Assembly (NCBI GenBank): GCA_964548165.1
Contig: CAZJQD010000013.1
Coordinates: forward strand, 12,454 to 76,453
Length of the DNA: 64,000 nucleotides
Direction: 5' to 3'
Source: CAZJQD01 sp964548165 [NCBI: uncultured bacterium]
GTDB lineage: Bacteria; UBA8481
Numbering within the stretch: position 1 is the stretch's first letter; the number at the start of each line of letters is the position of its first letter. This document shows positions 43,406 to 50,909 of this stretch, in pieces. Position numbers and translations under genes: made by a program. The notes beneath the pieces are model-generated. The model did not search any database. It was not told the DNA's origin and worked only from the letters and a program-made list of their open reading frames with translations.

Positions 43406-43519
43406 GTGTCAGGCTAGCAGTTTCGCGGCTTCATCGGGGCAATCCGAACTCATCTAGTTGCAGGGTGGTGTCATCGAGTGGCACGCTGTCTGGCGGAACT
43501 TCGAGACTGCTAGCCTGAC
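43406..43519. repeat. ~114-bp intergenic element with GTGTCAG terminal inverted repeats (copy 3)
   Basis: GTCAGGCTAGCAGTTTCG at 43408-43425 pairs with 43502-43519 over 18 bp with one mismatch (14 bp perfect). The left end reads GTGTCAG from 43406. Reading the minus strand, the interior has TGCAACTA about 50 bp from one end, as in copy 1. It lies between the MFS stop and the dedA promoter region. Confidence 0.75.
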
Positions 43520-43531
43520 CCTCTTTGTCGG

Positions 43532-44761
43532 TCAACCCGGGAGGATACCGGCGTCGTCGGTAGGTGGCTCGTGCAGGTCGCGCGCGTCCGGAGAGGGGGA
43601 CGGGGCGACGGGACCGGGGTGCAGGCCGAGCAGGAGGAGGCTGGCAAGGACCGTGACGATGCCGGCGCCGAGCCCGGTGGCGGAGTAGCCGCCGCGCGCA
43701 TAGAGCCATCCGCCTGCGGCGGCCCCGGTCGCCATGCCGGTGAGGATGGCCGTGTTGTTGACCAGGAGCAGGGGACCGCGACTCGCGGCCGGCACGAGCT
43801 CGCCGAGAGCGGCCATGGTCGCGGTGAAGCGCCACGAGGCCAAGGGACTGCAGAGCGCGTAGGCGACGGCGGCGGCGCCGAGTGCGCCGATATGCGGGAG
43901 CCCGACGAAGAGGGCGGCCATCGCCGTGTTCGCGAGAAACGCGATCGGGCGGCGACCGAAGCGATCAGAGACGCGACCCGCCAGGGGCGCGGCGAAGAAG
44001 GCGGCGATACCGGAAGAGAGGAAGATGAATCCGACGACGGAGGTCGAGACGCCGAAACGGGTCTCGATCCAGGGGGCGAGGTAGGTCGAGCTGGCCGTGA
44101 AGCCGGCGCCGTATCCGAAGTACGTGAGGAGTCCCCACGGGACGCCGCGCGTGGTCAAGAGCGGCGCGTAATCCCGGAGCGTGAAGACGCCTCCCTGTTC
44201 GCCCTCGGGCACGCGCCTCACGAACCAGGCGGCGGACGCGACGGCCGCGCCCGTCGTGGCGAAAGCGAGGCGCCAGGAGATGCGGTCGGCCAGGACGGTG
44301 TTGAGCGGAAGAAAGAGGATCGTGGCCAGGAAGAATCCCGCGGTCAGCCAGCCGATGGCGCCGGCGCGTTCCTCCCGGGGCAGGACCTGGAGCACGTGGA
44401 CGTGGCAGAGCGTCATGGCCACGCCGCCCCCGACGCCACAGGCGGCGCGCGCGATGACGAGCCCCGGAAGCCCCGGGGCGAGGGCGGCGATCGCGTTGCC
44501 CGCGGCCAGCACCAGGAGTCCTGCCCTCAGCGAAGCAATCGTGCCGCGGCGGACGACGAGCGGCGCCAGGAACGGGGTGGCCAGGGCGGAGGCGAGTGCG
44601 TACGAGGTGACGAGCCAGCCGATGGCATCGGGCGTGGTCGCGAAGGCGCGCGCGAGCAGGGCCGTGAGCGGCGTGACGAGCTGCATGTCCACGGCGCCCA
44701 CGGCGATGGTGACCATCATGGGGATGACGACGCGGCGTCGGGTGTCGCCGGTGGTGTTCAT
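43532..44761 (-). CDS. Major facilitator superfamily transporter
   Basis: Twelve-helix secondary transporter, 409 residues. MFS features are the helix-1 AVGAVDMQLVTPLTALLAR, the loop 2-3 region APLVVRRGTIASLRAGLLVL, helix 4-5 GVGGGVAMTLCHVH, and the loop 8-9 motif GRVSDRFGRRPIAFLANTAM. The closest general resemblance is to the drug:H+ antiporter type, but substrate cannot be read from sequence. The C-terminal 25 residues are Pro/Asp-rich. The gene begins 49 bp downstream of nupC and may be in the same transcript. Confidence 0.85.
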   Translation of the reverse strand: MNTTGDTRRRVVIPMMVTIAVGAVDMQLVTPLTALLARAFATTPDAIGWLVTSYALASALATPFLAPLVVRRGTIASLRAGLLVLAAGNAIAALAPGLPGLVIARAACGVGGGVAMTLCHVHVLQVLPREERAGAIGWLTAGFFLATILFLPLNTVLADRISWRLAFATTGAAVASAAWFVRRVPEGEQGGVFTLRDYAPLLTTRGVPWGLLTYFGYGAGFTASSTYLAPWIETRFGVSTSVVGFIFLSSGIAAFFAAPLAGRVSDRFGRRPIAFLANTAMAALFVGLPHIGALGAAAVAYALCSPLASWRFTATMAALGELVPAASRGPLLLVNNTAILTGMATGAAAGGWLYARGGYSATGLGAGIVTVLASLLLLGLHPGPVAPSPSPDARDLHEPPTDDAGILPG

Positions 44762-44809
44762 GAGACGACGGCGCTCTGCGTTCCTGGCATCACGAAGGAG
44801 AGAGAATAA

Positions 44810-46303
44810 TCAGGGGGTGGCGGCGAGCGGAGAGTCCGTCGGGTTCTTCGCGGAAGGATCGCCCGCGGGCTTGGCGAGCTCGGGTCCAGGCGCCTGGCTG
44901 CCAGCTACCTGCTCCTGCGCCGACCGGGTCTCCATCAGCGCCGCATGCTCCGTCTCGATCGTCCCCGCGACGGCGGCCGTCATGAAGCACGCGAGCGTGC
45001 CCGCGATCATGGCGCGCAGGCCGATGCGCGCGAGGTCGTGCCGCCGCTCGGGCGCCAGGGCGCTGATGCCGCCGATCTGGATCCCGATGGAGGCAAAGTT
45101 CGAGAAGCCGCAGAGCGCGTAGATGGCGATGATCGTCGAGCGGGGGCTCATCTTGTCCACCAGGCTCACCATGTCCAGGTAGGCCACGAACTCGTTCACC
45201 ACCGTCTTCGTGCCCATCAACTGGCCCACGAGGCGGCAGTCCTCGGCGCGGACACCCATGATCCAGGCGAGGGGCGCCATCACCACCCCGAAGATCTCCT
45301 TCAAGGTGGTGGGGAAGGGCGTGACGCCGAGGGCGGCCAGCGGACCGCCGAGGACGGGTTCGATCCAGGGAGCGGCCAGCCCGACGGCGGCGTCGATGAG
45401 CGCGATGAGCGCGATGAAGGCGATGAGCATGGCGGCGACGTTGAGGGAGAGCTGGAGGCCCTCGGTGGCGCCGCGGGAGGCGGCATCGATGCCGTTGGTG
45501 TCGACGCGCGGGATGGCGACCTTGGCCCCCGTGGCTGTCTCCGGCGTTCCCTCCTCGGGGCACATGATCTTGGCCATGACGAGGGCGGCGGGCGCCGACA
45601 TCACGGAGGCGGCCATGAGGTGCCCGGCGATCTGGGGGAACTCGTGCATGAGGAACCCGACGTAGGCGGCCATGACGCCGCCGGCAACCGTGGCGAATCC
45701 GCCGGTCATGACGCAGAAGAGCTCGGAGGTCGTCATCTTCAGGAGATAGGGGCGGACGATGAGCGGCGCCTCGGTCTGCCCCACGAAGATGTTGGCGGAG
45801 GCCGAGAGCGTCTCGGCGCCGGAGGTCTTGAGCGTCTTCTCCATCACCCAGGAGAAGGCCTTCACGACATGTTGCATGACGCCGTAGTGGTAGAGCACGG
45901 CCATGAGCGCGGAGAAGAAGATGATCGTCGGGAGGACCGAGAAGGCGAAGAAGGCGCCGGCGTTGGCCATGCCCGTGATCGCGCCCGGGAGGACGGGACC
46001 CATGACGTCCTCGATGCCTCCGACGGGAACGCCGACCGGGACGTTGTTGTCGACGAGGTTGCCGAAGACGAACCGGGAGCCGGCCTTGGCGAATCCGAGG
46101 AGCGCGACGATGACGTCGTTGAAGAAGAAGAAGAAGTTCCGCCCGGGCTCGGTCTTCAAGACGAGGAACGCGAAACCGACCTGGAGGGCGGTTCCGCCGA
46201 TCACGATCCGCCACGAGATGGCCCGGCGATTCGTGGAGAGCGCCCAGGCGATCCCGATGAGAACGAGCATGCCGACGAGGGAGCGGAGTTCCAGGAGGCC
46301 CAT
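44810..46303 (-). CDS. Concentrative nucleoside transporter NupC family
   Basis: Cation-coupled uptake of nucleosides across the inner membrane, 497 residues. Family blocks are GFAKAGSRFVFGNLVD, FAFSVLPTIIFFSALMAVLY, the substrate-binding GQTEAPLIVRPYL, ELFCVMTGGFATVAGGVMAA, NEFVAYLDMV and ALCGFSNFASIGIQIGG. The last ~45 residues form a Pro/Ala-rich tail. The gene lies 12 bp after the Ser/Thr kinase gene and 3 kb from the DeoC-type microcompartment locus, so it would supply deoxynucleosides to that pathway. Specificity (pyrimidine or purine) is not clear. Confidence 0.9.
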   Translation of the reverse strand: MGLLELRSLVGMLVLIGIAWALSTNRRAISWRIVIGGTALQVGFAFLVLKTEPGRNFFFFFNDVIVALLGFAKAGSRFVFGNLVDNNVPVGVPVGGIEDVMGPVLPGAITGMANAGAFFAFSVLPTIIFFSALMAVLYHYGVMQHVVKAFSWVMEKTLKTSGAETLSASANIFVGQTEAPLIVRPYLLKMTTSELFCVMTGGFATVAGGVMAAYVGFLMHEFPQIAGHLMAASVMSAPAALVMAKIMCPEEGTPETATGAKVAIPRVDTNGIDAASRGATEGLQLSLNVAAMLIAFIALIALIDAAVGLAAPWIEPVLGGPLAALGVTPFPTTLKEIFGVVMAPLAWIMGVRAEDCRLVGQLMGTKTVVNEFVAYLDMVSLVDKMSPRSTIIAIYALCGFSNFASIGIQIGGISALAPERRHDLARIGLRAMIAGTLACFMTAAVAGTIETEHAALMETRSAQEQVAGSQAPGPELAKPAGDPSAKNPTDSPLAATP

Positions 46304-46315
46304 GGGCTCGCCGCT

Positions 46316-47341
46316 TTAGAGCAGGGTCTGCTGGGTCATCGTCTGGACGGAGGTCGGCTGGGCGATGCAGGTCGTGTCGGCTTCCGGGGGCGAGTGGACG
46401 GCCGCGATGTGGGGAAAGAAGGTGGCCAGGTGCTTGGCCATCGTCACGAAGGTAGGCCCGAAGCCGTCCGAGTAGATGGCCTGCTCCAGGGCGTCCGCGA
46501 AGAGGCCCGTGTGCAGGAACCGTTCCGAGGGATGCTGTCTCAGGGCCCGCGTCAGGATCGTGGCGACGCGGTCCGGGACCTCGGGGCGGAAGTCCTTCAC
46601 GTTGGGGATGGGCCGCGTCCGGAGGTTCTCGAGGATGACGCTCGTGGAGTCCCCGTCGATGCAGTGGCGCCCGGTCAGCATCTCCCAGAGAACGATACCG
46701 AGGGAGAAGATGTCGGAGCGCGGATCGGTCGGGCGTCCCTCCGCGTGCTCGGGCGCCATGTAGCGCGCCTTGCCGACGAGCATGTGGTCGTCGGCCTCGC
46801 CCGCCGTCACGACCTTGGCGACGCCGAAGTCGGCGAGCTTGACGACGCCCTCCCCGGCGATGAGCACGTTGGAGGGGGAGACGTCGCGGTGGACGATCCC
46901 GAGAAGTTGACCGTTGCGGTCGCGCTTGCGGTGAGCGTATTCCAGGCCGCGGGCGACGCGGGAGGCGATGTAGACCGCGAGGTCGACGGGCATCGGCAGG
47001 TTCTGCTCGTGGTGGGCGGCCATGAGCGCGCGCAGGTCGGAGCCGTGCACGTACTCCATCTCGATGTAGAGCCGCCCGTCCGTCTGACCGAAGTGGTAGA
47101 TCTGGACGATGTGCACGTGGACGAGATCGGCGACGAGCTTGGCCTCGCGGACGAACCGATCGATGAACTCCGGGTCCCGCGACAGCTCCTCGCGGAGCAC
47201 CTTCAACGCGACGATCTTCTCGAACCCGTTGGTGCCGTAGGAGGTCGCCTCGAAGACGGCGCCCATGCCTCCTTCGTCGATCTTGCGGACAATGCGGTAC
47301 TTGCGAACGTCGGTGAAGTCGAAATCGTCCTCGTCGGCCAT
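46316..47341 (-). CDS. Soluble Ser/Thr protein kinase
   Basis: Hanks-type kinase of 341 residues without a transmembrane segment. The glycine loop is KIDEGGMGAVFEA, the VAIK-type lysine is in IVALKVLREEL, the catalytic loop is IVHRDVSPSNVLIA, DFG is in VKLADFGVAK, APE in YMAPEHAEG, and DIFSLGIVLWEMLTG follows. The C-terminal tail (PTSVQTMTQQTLL) is Thr-rich and suits autophosphorylation and FHA docking. It starts 4 bp after the FHA-GAF gene, so the two form a unit. The PP2C phosphatase at 62079 is the only visible candidate antagonist. Confidence 0.92.
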   Translation of the reverse strand: MADEDDFDFTDVRKYRIVRKIDEGGMGAVFEATSYGTNGFEKIVALKVLREELSRDPEFIDRFVREAKLVADLVHVHIVQIYHFGQTDGRLYIEMEYVHGSDLRALMAAHHEQNLPMPVDLAVYIASRVARGLEYAHRKRDRNGQLLGIVHRDVSPSNVLIAGEGVVKLADFGVAKVVTAGEADDHMLVGKARYMAPEHAEGRPTDPRSDIFSLGIVLWEMLTGRHCIDGDSTSVILENLRTRPIPNVKDFRPEVPDRVATILTRALRQHPSERFLHTGLFADALEQAIYSDGFGPTFVTMAKHLATFFPHIAAVHSPPEADTTCIAQPTSVQTMTQQTLL

Positions 47342-47345
47342 GGGG

Positions 47346-48308
47346 TCAGTCCAGCGAGTCGAGGTGAGCGTGGGCGAGCGAAGCCGCGGCGACCAGGGAA
47401 CCGAGGATGGCGAGGAACTCGAGGTCGTGGGCCTCGATCACCGAGTGGTGCTGGCGACTGCCGCAGTAGAGGACGCCGATGGTGTTGCGCCGGGCCGTGA
47501 TGGGCGAGGCAACGACGGACCCGATGCGGCTCTGGACCACCGACTGACCCTCCTGGAACCGGGCGTCCTTCAGGGCGGCCTCCGTGACAACCGCCTCGCC
47601 GGTCGTGTAAACGTGCTGGCTGATCGTCATGGAGACCATCAGGTTTCCGCTGGCGGCGGCCGTGGACTTGGAGGCGACGAGCTCCAGGGTGCCGCGCGTC
47701 GGATTCCTCAGGAGGACAGCGGCGCGGTCGACGCCCGGAAGGGTATCGAGCGCGGCCTGGAGGAAGAGGTTGAGGATCTCGTCGAGGTGGTCGGCCGTGG
47801 AGAGGGCATTGGCGAGCTCGCCGAGGAGGCCGAGGCGGTGCAGGGCGCGGCGGCCCTCCTCCCCGGCCTTGTCGCCGCCGATGCGAACGAGCAACCCCGA
47901 CTTGCCCTCGCCGGATCCGGCGGCGGCGCCGTCGCTGGGCTGGGAGCTGAGCGCGAACTTCTTGAGGACGTCGAGCTGGCGCGCGCCCGTGTCCTCGTCG
48001 AGCTTGACCTCCATCTCTTTCATCGAGAGCTCGATCGTGCTCCCGCCGATCTTGACGCGGTCGCCCGCCGTCAGCGGAGTCTGCATGGAGAGCCGTCGGC
48101 CGTTCAGGAAGGTTCCGTTGGCAGACCCGAGATCGGTGATGCGCAACTGGCCCCCGACCTCATCGATCTGCGCATGCTTGCGCGACGCCTCGGAGTCCTC
48201 GAGTGCGATGGAGGCCATGGGGTCGCGCCCGATGCTCACGGGAAAATGCGTCAGCACCTGCTGGCGACCTTTTCCGTCTCGATTGATGATATTCGCGCTC
48301 CAAGCCAT
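47346..48308 (-). CDS. FHA-GAF signalling protein
   Basis: Cytosolic protein of 320 residues. The N-terminal forkhead-associated domain (about residues 25-95) has VSIGRDPMASIALEDSEASR and SANGTFLNGRRL, which bind phosphothreonine. After a linker and helix comes a GAF domain (about 165-310) with ALDTLPGVDRAAVLLRNPTR, SVVASPITARRNTIGVLYC and DLEFLAILGSLVAAA. Start ATG 48308 has a GAGGTCAAG-type Shine-Dalgarno; an earlier in-frame ATG at 48362 is not supported. Encoded directly before the Ser/Thr kinase, it is a likely target or scaffold. Output is unknown, since no enzymatic or DNA-binding domain is present. Confidence 0.88.
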   Translation of the reverse strand: MAWSANIINRDGKGRQQVLTHFPVSIGRDPMASIALEDSEASRKHAQIDEVGGQLRITDLGSANGTFLNGRRLSMQTPLTAGDRVKIGGSTIELSMKEMEVKLDEDTGARQLDVLKKFALSSQPSDGAAAGSGEGKSGLLVRIGGDKAGEEGRRALHRLGLLGELANALSTADHLDEILNLFLQAALDTLPGVDRAAVLLRNPTRGTLELVASKSTAAASGNLMVSMTISQHVYTTGEAVVTEAALKDARFQEGQSVVQSRIGSVVASPITARRNTIGVLYCGSRQHHSVIEAHDLEFLAILGSLVAAASLAHAHLDSLD

Positions 48309-48407
48309 CTTGACCTCACCTCGTTGCAGGATCCCCCGTCGGGCAGGCGGGGAGGATAGCAAGCAAGCGAAGGGACGGCAACGATCCCGTCCTCGGGCTT
48401 GTGTACT

Positions 48408-49340
48408 TTAGCGCAAGCCTTCGTCCCGGTAGGCGGCCTCGACGGCGGAAAGATCGCGGGGGGTCGGATCGGCGAAGACCGACCGGAAGAAGACGCTCAG
48501 CGTGCGCTCGAAGCTCGCGGGGTTGTGCCCCCACGATCCGGCATGGCCGTTGCCGCCCGTTTCCAGGAAGAGCTTGGGCCCGGAGGCGGCCTCAAAGAGA
48601 GCCCGGGACCGGGCGATCGGGATCGTCATGTCTTCGGAGACGTGAAAGAAGAGGCACGGTATGGGGTGACGCGCGAGCTGGGCCGCGTTATCGACGGCCG
48701 ACGCCGGGCTCCCTGTCAGCAGGCGATAAGCCCACGTGCCGAGGATGCCGAAGGGGCGGGGAAGCTTGTAGTAGCTGACGCCGAGGTCGACGAGGAGGGT
48801 GTCGAGACGATCGAAGGAGGAGTCGAGGACCATGCCTCGCAGGGCGGGATGGCCGGCGATTCCCTGGATGGCGGCGGCCGATCCCATCGATTGGGCATAG
48901 ACGCCGAGGCGCGACGCGTCGACGGCGGGTCGCCGCTTGAGGGCGTCGATCGCGATCTGCAGGTCGAGCTTCTCGCGCAGGCCGAACGTGATCGGCGCAT
49001 CGCCGCTCTCGCCGTGGCCCCTGAGGTCGGGCATGAGGACGTGATAGCCGTCGCGGTGAAGCGCGGCCGCGAGGGACAGGAGTCCATGCTTGGCCCCGCC
49101 CTTGCCGTGGACGAGCACGATGCACGGCGCTCCGGTCTCGCCCGCGATCAGCCAGGCGCGGATGTGGACCCCGTCCACGGTCACGAGGTAGAGGGTCTCG
49201 GAGGTCATGCCGAAGTCCTCGGGGCGCGGGGACGTGTCCTCGCTGCCTCGTACCGGTCTCATGTTGAGCCAGGTGAGGTAGAAGGGCACGAATACGACGA
49301 GGGCCGCCATCGACGCGGCGAAAAGGACGACAAGCTTCAC
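48408..49340 (-). CDS. Membrane-anchored alpha/beta hydrolase
   Basis: A 310-residue protein with an N-terminal signal anchor (LVVLFAASMAALVVFVPFYL). The alpha/beta hydrolase core has the oxyanion region IVLVHGKGGAKHGLLSLAAA, MPDLRGHGESGDAPITFG and the nucleophile elbow GVYAQSMGSAAAI (Ser in Ala-Gln-Ser-Met-Gly, the first Gly replaced by Ala). The acid lies in FFHVSEDMTIPI and the catalytic His in GGNGHAGSWGH. It resembles BAAT/YfhR-type esterases; substrate unknown. GTG start at 49340 is preceded by TACACT and 6 nt, so the mRNA may be leaderless. It is divergent from pduL. Confidence 0.85.
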   Translation of the reverse strand: MKLVVLFAASMAALVVFVPFYLTWLNMRPVRGSEDTSPRPEDFGMTSETLYLVTVDGVHIRAWLIAGETGAPCIVLVHGKGGAKHGLLSLAAALHRDGYHVLMPDLRGHGESGDAPITFGLREKLDLQIAIDALKRRPAVDASRLGVYAQSMGSAAAIQGIAGHPALRGMVLDSSFDRLDTLLVDLGVSYYKLPRPFGILGTWAYRLLTGSPASAVDNAAQLARHPIPCLFFHVSEDMTIPIARSRALFEAASGPKLFLETGGNGHAGSWGHNPASFERTLSVFFRSVFADPTPRDLSAVEAAYRDEGLR

Positions 49341-49352
49341 GGCGCGAGTGTA
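49341..49352 (-). promoter_or_regulatory. -10 hexamer of probable leaderless hydrolase transcript
   Basis: On the minus strand TACACT (49352 to 49347) is followed by exactly 6 nt (CGCGCC) and GTG at 49340. No Shine-Dalgarno. A weak TTCTAA lies 17 nt upstream of the hexamer. Confidence 0.55.
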
Positions 49353-49395
49353 GCAGAGGCCATGGCCGGTTAGAACCCGGGCCTGTGACAGCCGG

Positions 49396-49429
49396 TTGAC
49401 ATTATCGGCGGGCGATCTAGGCTCTGGGC
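49396..49429 (+). promoter_or_regulatory. Promoter of the microcompartment operon (pduL), leaderless
   Basis: A perfect -35 TTGACA at 49396-49401 and TAGGCT at 49418-49423 are separated by 16 nt. TAGGCT is followed by exactly 6 nt (CTGGGC) and ATG 49430. This is the best-formed sigma-70-type promoter seen in the window, and it again predicts a leaderless mRNA. Confidence 0.7.
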
Positions 49430-50080
49430 ATGGATGACGCCGGGTTGAGCCGCATGGTGGACGAGATTGTCCGCAACATTGCCGGCACCCCGCTCGTCAA
49501 CCCCGCTCCCACGCGCATGGTCGTCGTGGGTGTCTCCAATCGGCACGGTCACCTCACCCGGGAGCACACGGAGATCCTCTTCGGCCCCGGCAAGCGGTTG
49601 ACCTCCTTGCGGCCGCTCTTGCAGCCCGGCCAGTTCGCCTGCAACGAGACGCTGACGGTCGTCACGGCCAAGGGGCAGATCCAGCGCGTCCGGCTCATCG
49701 GCCCCGAGCGCAAGTATACCCAGGTGGAGCTTTCGCGGACGGAGGCCATCCAGCTGGGGCTGGATCCGCCGGTCCGGCAGTCCGGCGAACTCGAGGGCAC
49801 CCCCGGATGCACGCTGATCGGTCCGGCGGGCACGGTCGTGATTCCGAGGGGCGTCATCATCGCGGGGCGGCACATCCACTGCCATACGTCGGAAGCGGAG
49901 GCGCTCCGGCTGAAGGATCGCCAACTGGTCCGGGTGCGCGTCGCGGGCGAGCGCGGCGCTGTCCTGGAGCAGGTGCTGGTCCGGGTTCACCCGGAGTTCA
50001 AGCTGGAGATCCACGTGGATACCGACGAGGCCAACGCACTGGGGCTTCACAACGGCGACCACGTGGAGATCCAGAGGTAG
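49430..50080 (+). CDS. pduL: Phosphate acyltransferase PduL (BMC cargo)
   Basis: Converts acyl-CoA to acyl-phosphate inside the microcompartment and regenerates CoA. The protein is 216 residues with two PduL domains. Metal-binding histidines are visible in VVGVSNRHGHLTREHTEILF (HxH kept; Gly in the middle instead of Val) and in IIAGRHIHCHTSEAEALRL. QPGQFACNETLTVVTAKGQI is a further family block. The first ~20 residues (AGLSRMVDEIVRNIAG) form an amphipathic helix typical of an encapsulation peptide. The gene leads the BMC operon. Confidence 0.93.
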   Translation: MDDAGLSRMVDEIVRNIAGTPLVNPAPTRMVVVGVSNRHGHLTREHTEILFGPGKRLTSLRPLLQPGQFACNETLTVVTAKGQIQRVRLIGPERKYTQVELSRTEAIQLGLDPPVRQSGELEGTPGCTLIGPAGTVVIPRGVIIAGRHIHCHTSEAEALRLKDRQLVRVRVAGERGAVLEQVLVRVHPEFKLEIHVDTDEANALGLHNGDHVEIQR

Positions 50081-50156
50081 GAGTGCGAGCGGAAACGCAC
50101 AGGATGGTGGCTTCCGGCCGTGAATCGGTTTGCATCGGTCGGACGGATGGAGGATA

Positions 50157-50185
50157 TTGCCAGCGTCGTCGTCAGGCGGTAGTCT
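50157..50185 (+). promoter_or_regulatory. Candidate internal promoter for the shell-protein genes
   Basis: TTGCCA (50157-50162), 17 nt, TAGTCT (50180-50185). The predicted start leaves a ~25-nt leader with a strong Shine-Dalgarno (GGAGGAGG 50204-50211) before the BMC-H GTG. This would allow shell protein to be made in excess over PduL. Confidence 0.5.
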
Positions 50186-50216
50186 GGCAGGCTTCAATTT
50201 TCTGGAGGAGGTTCTT

Positions 50217-50507
<291 letters not shown>

Positions 50508-50514
50508 TCCATCG

Positions 50515-50823
50515 GTGAAGCTGGGTCGCGTCGTCGGCACGGTCGTCGCCACCCGCAAGTCTCCCAAGCTTCAGGGCACCAAGCTCCTGGTGGTGGAGGA
50601 ATGCGATATGGCCGGCAAGCCGAAGGGAACGTTCGTCGTCGCGGCGGACACGGTGGGCGCGGGCGCCAATGAAGTGGTGCTCCTCGTCGCCGGATCCTCC
50701 GCGCGCCTGGCGTATCCCAAGGAAGGCACGCCCATCGACGCGGCCGTCTCCGCGATCATCGATTCCGTCGATATCGCCGGAAAGGAACTGCACCCCAACG
50801 CCTGGCAGCCCGGCGAAGGCTGA
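50515..50823 (+). CDS. Microcompartment pentamer shell protein (BMC-P, EutN/CcmL family)
   Basis: A 102-residue EutN/CcmL protein that caps the shell vertices as pentamers. [60 protein letters not shown] and [18 protein letters not shown] cover the whole fold. GTG 50515 is chosen because KLGRVVGTV is the invariant family start; it lies 7 bp after the BMC-H stop. A strong hairpin follows the stop codon directly. Confidence 0.95.
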   Translation: MKLGRVVGTVVATRKSPKLQGTKLLVVEECDMAGKPKGTFVVAADTVGAGANEVVLLVAGSSARLAYPKEGTPIDAAVSAIIDSVDIAGKELHPNAWQPGEG

Positions 50824-50826
50824 GCG

Positions 50827-50858
50827 GCCCGGCGGGACAGGATACTGTCCTGCCGGGC
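50827..50858 (+). other. Intercistronic mRNA hairpin after the shell genes
   Basis: GCCCGGCGGGACAG (50827-50840) pairs with CTGTCCTGCCGGGC (50845-50858) over 14 bp with one G-U pair and a 4-nt GATA loop. There is no T tract, so it is not a classical terminator. It could protect the upstream shell mRNA 3' end or attenuate readthrough to the enzymes. Confidence 0.65.
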
Positions 50859-50909
50859 AGTGCGCGGTCGAACCGGGCAGGGTGAGGGGACCGTCTTGAG
50901 GAATCAGCT

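Noticed and set aside
44945-47500. 851-codon plus-strand frame opposite nupC and the kinase
   Set aside because: Gly/Asp/Glu/Arg-rich antisense shadow of two well-supported genes.
50157-50216. Riboswitch-like leader before BMC-H
   Set aside because: The gap is short, has no conserved B12 or other riboswitch core, and is explained by a promoter plus Shine-Dalgarno.
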